From Verrucomicrobiales bacterium (GTDB taxonomy: Bacteria; Verrucomicrobiota; Verrucomicrobiia; Verrucomicrobiales; DEV007): a stretch of DNA of 64,000 nt. Location: the NCBI GenBank assembly GCA_029213195.1, contig JARGNI010000004.1:1-64000 (forward strand). Direction: 5' to 3'. Of this stretch, positions 58,701 to 64,000 are shown piece by piece; position 1 is the first letter of the stretch; each line of letters opens with the position of its first letter. The notes under the pieces were generated by a model that saw only the letters and a list, made by a program, of their open reading frames with translations, was not told the origin of the DNA and searched no databases. The translations under genes were made by a program, and so were the position numbers.

Positions 58701-61700
58701 AGCTGTCAGCGCGGTCATCCCCTGCAGCTCGGTCGCCTTGGTCACCGTTTCCGTCGCCGCCATCCCCTCGTTCCAGGGACCGAAGTTGATGCTCAAGGCA
58801 GGAAGCCCGGCCGCTCTTCGCTGATAGGCCAGCCCATCGAGATAGGCATTCGCCGTCGCGTAGTTGGCCTGCCCGGGAGATCCGAGAACGGATGCTGCCG
58901 AGGAATAGAGAACAAAGAAATCGAGCTCGCGATCGAGAGTCAGTTCGTGCAGGGAACGTGCCCCGATTTTCTTGGGCGCGAGAACTTTCTCGAACCGATC
59001 CCAGGTCTGCTCGACGAAGAGACCATCGTCGAGTACTCCGGCTGCGTGGAGAATGCCTCGCAGTGGGGGAAGCTCTTCGTCGATTCGCGAAAGCAAATCT
59101 TCGAGGCTGGATCGATCGCTGATATCGGCCAGCATGACATGCACCTTGCTGCCCCCGGCCTCGATCTCATCGATCATGGCCTGCGTCGACTCGGTCGGTG
59201 CCCGGCGGGAAACGAGCACGATATGGTCCGCGCCACGCTCGCCCAACCATTCTCCGGCACGACGACCCAACATCCCGAGACCGCCGGTAATGAGATAGGT
59301 CGACTCGGGGAGAATCGGAAGCTGGTCGCCACCGGGAGCCTGTGAAGAAAGAAGACGAGGCACCATGGAGGTGCCTTCTCGAACCGCGATCTGGCTTTCC
59401 CGAGATTCCGTGAGGAGAACCTCGATCAACGATTCGACCGAGTCTTGGTTGTCATGATAGTCAAGGAGACGGCAGCGCAAGGGAGGATACTCGCTCCCGA
59501 CAACACGTCCGAGGCCCCAGAATTGAGCGGTATCCGGATCGACCGATTCGACTTCGTCGACGGAAACCGCATCGGTCGTGATGATTTGAAACCCACGATC
59601 GAAGAACTCCACCTTCTGACTTCGAAGCGATTGGAAAAAGGCGAGAATACCTGCGCAATGTCTCCGGGTGTATTCGTCAGGATCGAAATTCTCGTCGGAA
59701 TCGAATTTCTCCGTGAGCCAGACCACCCCGTTCGGTGCGACACCCTCATCCTTGAAATACTGTTCCAAAACTTCGTCCCAGTGATCGACGCGAGTCGGTG
59801 CGAGTGAGATCCGGTTTTTTTCGATGACAGGAGAATCGAGTTTCTCGTCCTCTGCGGAAATGCGAATGGAGAGACACTGCTGCCCTTTCTCGGAGAGACC
59901 TTTCGCCAGCGACTCGGACCAGACTTCGTGCTCGCCGATGATCAACCATTTCCCCTCTCTCATCGTGGGCGTTCCCAGGGGCATCTCCTGCCAGGCAAGG
60001 TGATAGAGAAGTCGTTCGCTGCTCGACCCAACCATCTGTCGCAGGGCGGTACGGGTGACGGCACGCACCTGGAGATCTTCGAGCAAGGCAACCCTGTTGC
60101 CTTGGTCATCGAACAGGGTCAAGTCCGCCGAGCGGGAATCTCCCTCGGTCTCTTTCCATTGACCATATGACCAGAGAGTCCCGGAAGCGGGTTGAAAGAC
60201 CTGGAAGCTCCCGATACCGACAGGAAGAAAAAGAGAAGAATCAGAATCCTTGAGCAGGCCGACGGCAAGAGACTGGAGTGCTCCATCGAGAAGCATCGGA
60301 GGAATGGTGTAACCGCGGTGATCGCCCGCCAATTCGAGCCGAGCGAGGACGCCTCCCTCCTCCTCCCGAAGTTCGCGAATCGCCTGGAACTCGACCCCAT
60401 ACTGGATTCCCAATCCCGCGAACATTTCGTAAAAGGCCTTGGGATCGACCTCCTCGAGACAGCTGTGTTTTGCCTCGGCGAGGGACTTGCCGGGGACAAC
60501 TTGTCCCGGAGACGCCTCCCATTTCGCGGAAGCGTTTCGAGTCCACGCTCCGCTGCCTTCTGCCGATGAGAAAATCTCGATACTTCCGTCTTCCCGGGAT
60601 CCCCGATAGACCGTCTGCATCAGGACCGGATCGGGAACCATCAGCGGGATTTCAAACGCAATATCTCGCAGGATCCCGACGCCCTTGGTCGCTGCGACCG
60701 CGAGTTCGACAAACCCGGCACCCGGAAACACGATGTCGTCGAAGACCCGGTGATCTCCGAGCCAATGCTGGCGATCGGATCGCACCCAGCTTTCGAATCG
60801 CTTCTCGTTCTGCACTCCCGCCAGGTTGCGCTCTTCTCCCAGCAGCGGGTGGGTCGTGCCCGCTTTCGCCCGTGCCGTCCCGGGACGTTCAGGTCCCCAG
60901 TGACGCTGACGCTGAAACGGATAGGTGGGCAGAGCGACAGGGAGAGCCGAGCTCGCTGATCCAAAACAGGCCGAAAAGTCGATCGGCGAGCCCTGGGTAA
61001 AGAGTCGACCCAGGGTCTCGATGAGAGCCGCGCCATCGCTTCGATCTTTTTTCAGGGTCGGGATCAGGTTGTCCCGCTCCCCTGACCAGCAGGCTCCGGC
61101 CATTCCCGTAAGAAAAGGTTGGGGCCCCAGCTCGATGACGAGGTCACAACCGAAATCGGCGACAGTGGCGATGCTCTTCTCAAACTGCACCGCCTCCCGA
61201 AGTTGGCGACGCCAGTAGGCTCCATCGATATTCTCGTTGGCCGCAATCACCTCACCGGTGACATTGCAGACCACCGGAATCTCGGCCGGCTGAAACTGGA
61301 TCGAGTCGGCAACCGCTTCGAACTCATCGAGAATCGGATCGAGCAGGGCGGAGTGAAAGGCGTGGGAAGTATCAAGACGCTTCGTCCGAATCGACTTCGC
61401 CGCGAAAGCTTCGATGGCGGCCTCGACTTCGGTCTCGTCGCCGCTGATGACCCGGTGGGAACCGTTCTGCGCCGCGATCGACAACGCGGGATGATGGGAC
61501 AATTCTGCCTCGACCTCTTCCGGGCTCGCGAAAACGGCAGCCATTGCTCCCCCCGCAGGGAGCGAATCGGTAAGGCGGCTCCGTTCATGAATCAGTCGGA
61601 TTCCATCCTTCCAGTCCAGCATTCCCGCAACGCAGGCGGCAGCGTATTGCCCAAGACTGTGACCTAGAACGAGATCGGGACGGATTCCCCAGCTCTGGAA

Positions 61701-63614
61701 AAGATCGGACAACGCGAGATGCATCGCAAAGAGCGCCGGCTGGGTCCAGTAGGTGCGTGCCAACTCGTCTTCCTGCTCAAAGATGACCTCGAGGAGGGAG
61801 CCGCTACGATACTGCGAAAGCTCCCCGGAACACCGCTCAAGCGTTTCGCGAAAAACGGGCTGGGTATCGAAAAGCGCTTTGCCCATCCCCAGGTATTGAG
61901 ATCCCTGACCGGTAAACTGCCAGGCAACGAGAGGTTGCGTCTTGGCTTGTCCGAGAATGACCCCCTCCCCTTCGCCCCCTGCGGCAAGCTGACTCAACAC
62001 CGCCAGCATCTCTTCTCGAGACGAGGCGACCAGGGCAGCGCGATGCTCGAAGTGTTTCCTTTCCGTGGCCGCGTGCACGCAGACCTCCCGTAGAGAAATG
62101 TCAGGATGCTCTTCCAGCCACTGGCGATATCTTCCCGCGAGGTCGGAAACGGATTGCTCGGTACGCCCCCCTAACGGTAAGAGAAAACCATCTTCCGTGC
62201 CGACCTCCTTCTCAAGCGAAATGCCATCGATGCGAGCTTCCTCGGGGGCTTCTGAAATCACGAGATGGGCATTGGTGCCGCTCATCCCGAAAGCACTGAC
62301 TCCGGCAATCCTTTGATCATCCGAATCCCAGGCGGTCGCCTCTTTGACGACCTCAACGGGCAACTGATCCCAGGCGATATGCGGATTCGGCGTTTCGAAA
62401 TGAAGGTGTGCCGGGATCTTCCGATGCTGAAGAGCGAGCACGGTCTTGATAACTCCCGCGATCCCCGCAGCCGCCTCGAGGTGCCCGAGATTGGTCTTCA
62501 CCGAACCGACGAGAAGGGGATCGTCCTTGCTGCGACCTTCGCCGAGGACAGATGCCGCCGCATTCATCTCGATGGGATCTCCAAGCTCGGTCCCTGTACC
62601 ATGAGCCTCGAGGTAGTCGATTTCCGAAGGCGCCACCCCGGCCTGTTCGAGGGCCTTGCGAATGACTCGCTGCTGCGAATCGGGATTGGGTGCGGTGAGA
62701 CCGCTGCTGAATCCATTGTGAGTGATCGCCGATCCGCGAATAACCGCGAGAACCGGGTCGCCGTCGCGCAAGGCATCGGAAAGTTTCCGCAGGGTCACGA
62801 CCCCACAGCCTTCTCCTCGCAAATATCCATCCGCAGAAGCATCGAAGGCTCGAGAATGCCCGGAAGGGGAAAGGGCATGCAGCTTGCAGGTCATGATCGT
62901 CGTCTTGGGCGACGCCATGATGTTCACACCTCCCGCAATCGCCCGATCACATTCCCCCTGCCGCAGGCTCTGGCAGGCCAGGTGGAGGGCAACCAGCGAT
63001 GACGAGCAGGCCGTATCGATCGCGAGGCTGGGTCCCTGCACGCCGAGATAGTAAGAAAGTCGGCCACAGAGAAAGCTGCCGGCCGATCCGGTCGCAATGT
63101 AGGGGTTCAGGTCGAGGAGCGATTCGCTCGCCTCATTCTGGTAGTCGTTGTGCATCCAACCGACAAAGACCCCCGTGCTTTTGTCGGTGCGATCGGAAGC
63201 CCAGCCAGCTCGCTCGAGGGCTTCCCAGCCCACCTCGAGAAAGAGACGCTGCTGCGGATCGATCCAGGTTGCTTCCCGCGGAGAGATGCCGAAAAAATCG
63301 GCATCCATCTCGTCGATGTCCTCGAGGAACGTTCCCTTCCGGGCATACATTTTCCCCGGCACATCCGGATCCTCATCGTAGTAGGCATCGAGATCCCACC
63401 GATCCTCAGGAAGCTCGGTAACGACATCGGTTTCCTCGAGCAGGTTTTGCCAGAAAGCTTCCGGTGTATTCGAAGTCTTCGGAAATCGACAGGCCGTTGA
63501 GACGATCGCAATCGGATCGTTCCGATCGCTCTCCGCCTCGGCAAGCTTCTGCTTCAGCTCGCGAATCTTGGCGAGCGCTTCTTTGGCAGCCGAGGCAGCA
63601 TTGGATTGAGACAT
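55779..63614 (-). CDS. Type I polyketide synthase, KS-AT-DH-KR-ACP plus degenerate KS-AT
   Basis: 2611 residues in one chain. Short N-terminal coiled coil (residues 3-30), then KS1 about 33-455 (DTACSSS Cys203, His338, His378), AT1 about 563-890 (GHSLGQ Ser653; HAFH at 751-754, so malonyl-CoA), DH about 920-1195 (His955 in [13 protein letters not shown], Asp1110), KR about 1436-1620 (TGGLGMLG, Tyr1585, Asn1589; LDD at 1528-1530, so B-type), ACP about 1710-1785 (GLDSL, Ser1744). The second half is KS2 about 1805-2230 with Ser1975 for the Cys in VDTASSSS (His2110 and His2150 kept), then AT2 about 2325-2560 with GAGSGQ for GHSLGQ. No ER, MT or TE. Partially reducing, perhaps iterative; product unknown. 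Coupled to the SDR by ATGA and 9 bp from the upstream ACP gene. Confidence 0.96.
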   Translation of the reverse strand: MSQSNAASAAKEALAKIRELKQKLAEAESDRNDPIAIVSTACRFPKTSNTPEAFWQNLLEETDVVTELPEDRWDLDAYYDEDPDVPGKMYARKGTFLEDIDEMDADFFGISPREATWIDPQQRLFLEVGWEALERAGWASDRTDKSTGVFVGWMHNDYQNEASESLLDLNPYIATGSAGSFLCGRLSYYLGVQGPSLAIDTACSSSLVALHLACQSLRQGECDRAIAGGVNIMASPKTTIMTCKLHALSPSGHSRAFDASADGYLRGEGCGVVTLRKLSDALRDGDPVLAVIRGSAITHNGFSSGLTAPNPDSQQRVIRKALEQAGVAPSEIDYLEAHGTGTELGDPIEMNAAASVLGEGRSKDDPLLVGSVKTNLGHLEAAAGIAGVIKTVLALQHRKIPAHLHFETPNPHIAWDQLPVEVVKEATAWDSDDQRIAGVSAFGMSGTNAHLVISEAPEEARIDGISLEKEVGTEDGFLLPLGGRTEQSVSDLAGRYRQWLEEHPDISLREVCVHAATERKHFEHRAALVASSREEMLAVLSQLAAGGEGEGVILGQAKTQPLVAWQFTGQGSQYLGMGKALFDTQPVFRETLERCSGELSQYRSGSLLEVIFEQEDELARTYWTQPALFAMHLALSDLFQSWGIRPDLVLGHSLGQYAAACVAGMLDWKDGIRLIHERSRLTDSLPAGGAMAAVFASPEEVEAELSHHPALSIAAQNGSHRVISGDETEVEAAIEAFAAKSIRTKRLDTSHAFHSALLDPILDEFEAVADSIQFQPAEIPVVCNVTGEVIAANENIDGAYWRRQLREAVQFEKSIATVADFGCDLVIELGPQPFLTGMAGACWSGERDNLIPTLKKDRSDGAALIETLGRLFTQGSPIDFSACFGSASSALPVALPTYPFQRQRHWGPERPGTARAKAGTTHPLLGEERNLAGVQNEKRFESWVRSDRQHWLGDHRVFDDIVFPGAGFVELAVAATKGVGILRDIAFEIPLMVPDPVLMQTVYRGSREDGSIEIFSSAEGSGAWTRNASAKWEASPGQVVPGKSLAEAKHSCLEEVDPKAFYEMFAGLGIQYGVEFQAIRELREEEGGVLARLELAGDHRGYTIPPMLLDGALQSLAVGLLKDSDSSLFLPVGIGSFQVFQPASGTLWSYGQWKETEGDSRSADLTLFDDQGNRVALLEDLQVRAVTRTALRQMVGSSSERLLYHLAWQEMPLGTPTMREGKWLIIGEHEVWSESLAKGLSEKGQQCLSIRISAEDEKLDSPVIEKNRISLAPTRVDHWDEVLEQYFKDEGVAPNGVVWLTEKFDSDENFDPDEYTRRHCAGILAFFQSLRSQKVEFFDRGFQIITTDAVSVDEVESVDPDTAQFWGLGRVVGSEYPPLRCRLLDYHDNQDSVESLIEVLLTESRESQIAVREGTSMVPRLLSSQAPGGDQLPILPESTYLITGGLGMLGRRAGEWLGERGADHIVLVSRRAPTESTQAMIDEIEAGGSKVHVMLADISDRSSLEDLLSRIDEELPPLRGILHAAGVLDDGLFVEQTWDRFEKVLAPKKIGARSLHELTLDRELDFFVLYSSAASVLGSPGQANYATANAYLDGLAYQRRAAGLPALSINFGPWNEGMAATETVTKATELQGMTALTAEEAHEAIDRLVANEAIQSTMLDVDWGRMRMRFPVEAPPILDELWPDLSADMGGPAVLLEKLREAESEGVGAEEVFLTHVQGELQQVLSLAKPPEPDVPLAELGLDSLMAVEFATRIQQQVGARYAIPPTLAFDYPTVAKLTEHLVGLIDASPDIEEEAPVHVVEGEESIAVVGLGCRFPGADGPEEYWRILHEGIDATCEVPEDRWDQEKFYSPEPAPGKMYTNRGGYLSNIGDFDAEFFGLSDQDAAWMDPQHRLLLEVSWQAMEDAGVVPDQLEDPSVGVFMGIMSTDYAQIREGVDPDLLEGSQGAGLSHSAGVGRLSYMFGFEGPSIAVDTASSSSLVAVCQAARSLLDGDCNLALAGGVNAILSPTNSILLSKGGVLSPDGRSKSFSAAADGFGRGEGCGVVVLKRRSDAERDGDRILGLIRGTAVGHNGQSGGLTAPSGRSQQQMLRKALTHAGVRPAEIQYLEAHATGTELGDPIELRAAAEVLGKGREPGNELLVGSAKANISHLEAAGGISGLIKVLLSMQHGVIPRQIHFDEPSPHIPWQQIRASVVTEEIPWPRPERPLAGVNALGMTGTNAHVIVEGLPIREKVEAEKSEPTDELLVLSAKSESGLVRLSQRFADHLVDLPSVDFHSFCASAATGRKAFAHRVALVSGDAGKAAQALRQFAEGESDQVFSGIVEGAPGNLVWGYSEALSPAALECARSLFRNEKVFSETLVACEEILESEISFSDLFAEDGGEDLLSAQPGTIQFAVQMALSKQFESWGLEPDLVIGAGSGQFAATCAAGMMDWEDGLRLAEERDKLGDDINSTSEEALDAFEALADSFDNRPPDRPIIDSATGKVVPVHKVFAGSYWRDQLSKEAALSECELSLQSQGCAAFLEMGLANGWVGSLLSSWEEPRPQALSALVEGASGSRSLREVFAELFALGFRPDFVAMMEGDSVHKVAVPTYPFERKHYWITQRKTANT

Positions 63615-63623
63615 GGGGGAAAT

Positions 63624-64000
63624 TTATTCGTTGAGCTCCTTCAGGAGAGCTTGCATGGCTTCCTCCTCGGACATTTCGTCGATCGACTTGGATGGGGCCG
63701 CTTTCGTTTCGGAGGGAGCCGCCGGTTCCGGTTTCTCCGCACCCAGACCGAGAACCCCGATGAGATAGGATACGAGATCACCGATGCGAGGGTAGTCAAA
63801 AACCAGGGTAGCCGGAAGATCGAGGTTGGGGCCGAGCTGGTCCTGGAGGCGGGTGCTCAAGGTAATCATCATCACCGAGTCCATCCCCGTCTCGAGGAGG
63901 GCGGTATCGACCGCCGGAACCTCGTCCGCTCCGGTGAGCCCGCGGATCTCCTCCTGGAGAAACTCCGTCAGCATTCTCTCCCGGGCCGAGCGGTGAGCAG
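63624..64000 (-). CDS. C-terminal ACP domain of a larger protein (partial, runs off window)
   Basis: The frame stays open to the window edge, so this is the 3-prime end of a gene that starts beyond 64000; the ATG at 63974 lies inside a helix that continues upstream (AHRSARERMLTEFLQEE) and is not a likely start. The visible part is an acyl carrier domain: LLETGMDSVMMITLSTRLQD with the phosphopantetheine Ser (codon 63876-63878), then LPATLVFDYPRIGDLVSYLI. A Pro/Ala-rich linker and an acidic tail EEEAMQALLKELNE end the chain; this may be a docking element for the synthase whose N-terminal helix begins 9 bp on. It is probably another PKS or a loading protein of the same pathway. Confidence 0.9.
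   Translation of the reverse strand, partial: AHRSARERMLTEFLQEEIRGLTGADEVPAVDTALLETGMDSVMMITLSTRLQDQLGPNLDLPATLVFDYPRIGDLVSYLIGVLGLGAEKPEPAAPSETKAAPSKSIDEMSEEEAMQALLKELNE

Noticed and set aside
57762-59345. 527-codon open frame antisense to the PKS
   Set aside because: GC-rich DNA opens the opposite strand; no domain, no plausible start site, and the PKS sense strand is fully explained by conserved domains.

Overview
The window looks like a piece of a Verrucomicrobiota chromosome, probably Verrucomicrobiae (inference from gene content). Support comes from families concentrated in the Planctomycetes-Verrucomicrobia group: a DUF1552 / DUF1592-DUF1588-DUF1585 pair, a DUF1501 / DUF1549-DUF1553 pair with CxxCH motifs, four secreted Cys-type sulfatases, ThuA-like and DUF1080 secreted proteins, and a zinc-ribbon protein-kinase-like gene. 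The DNA is GC-rich, and most genes are short transcription units that alternate strands. I see no tRNA, rRNA, CRISPR array, transposase or integrase.

Layout. 1-13 kb is a secreted-catabolism zone: an orphan amidase-N-like protein, the DUF1552/cytochrome pair, three sulfatases, a tandem beta-helix carbohydrate-active protein, RidA, and an esterase divergent from a sulfatase. 13-21 kb holds a peroxiredoxin-like protein coupled to the sulfatase, a frameshifted membrane pseudokinase, an alpha/beta-hydrolase-OsmC fusion, an old-yellow-enzyme reductase, MoaE, 6-phosphogluconate dehydrogenase with a clear terminator, and ThuA and PDZ proteins. 21-32 kb is mostly housekeeping: argH, a Fur-family regulator, manA, kdsD, a DUF1080 protein, pepA, a sialate O-acetylesterase, dinB and a family 2 glycosyltransferase. 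32-37 kb is a three-gene ABC exporter operon (ATPase, FtsX/MacB permease, HlyD adaptor), divergent from a small ORF coupled to a secreted protein; a perfect palindrome lies between them. 38-50 kb has a charged coiled-coil protein, a mannonate-dehydratase-like enzyme, the DUF1501/DUF1549 pair, a repeat-rich 400-bp spacer, a fourth sulfatase, a serine hydrolase, DUF1853, a large TPR protein, a 34-aa COX24/AURKAIP1-like protein and hisG. 50-54.9 kb holds transketolase with a strong terminator, a VOC protein coupled to a small membrane protein, and a TAXI-type binding protein.

55-64 kb is the most distinctive part: a biosynthetic operon read leftward. It starts beyond the window with a protein ending in an acyl carrier domain, then a 2611-residue type I polyketide synthase, then an SDR whose start overlaps the PKS stop. 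The synthase is KS-AT-DH-KR-ACP followed by a second KS-AT half. In that half the KS active-site Cys is Ser, and the AT has lost its catalytic Ser, the adjacent His and its small subdomain. The second half therefore looks like a non-catalytic, possibly chain-length-factor-like, pseudo-module.

The sulfatases, beta-helix protein, sialate O-acetylesterase, DUF1080, ThuA and mannonate-dehydratase-like enzyme together suggest growth on sulfated or acetylated polysaccharides (inference). No sulfatase-maturating enzyme is visible here.
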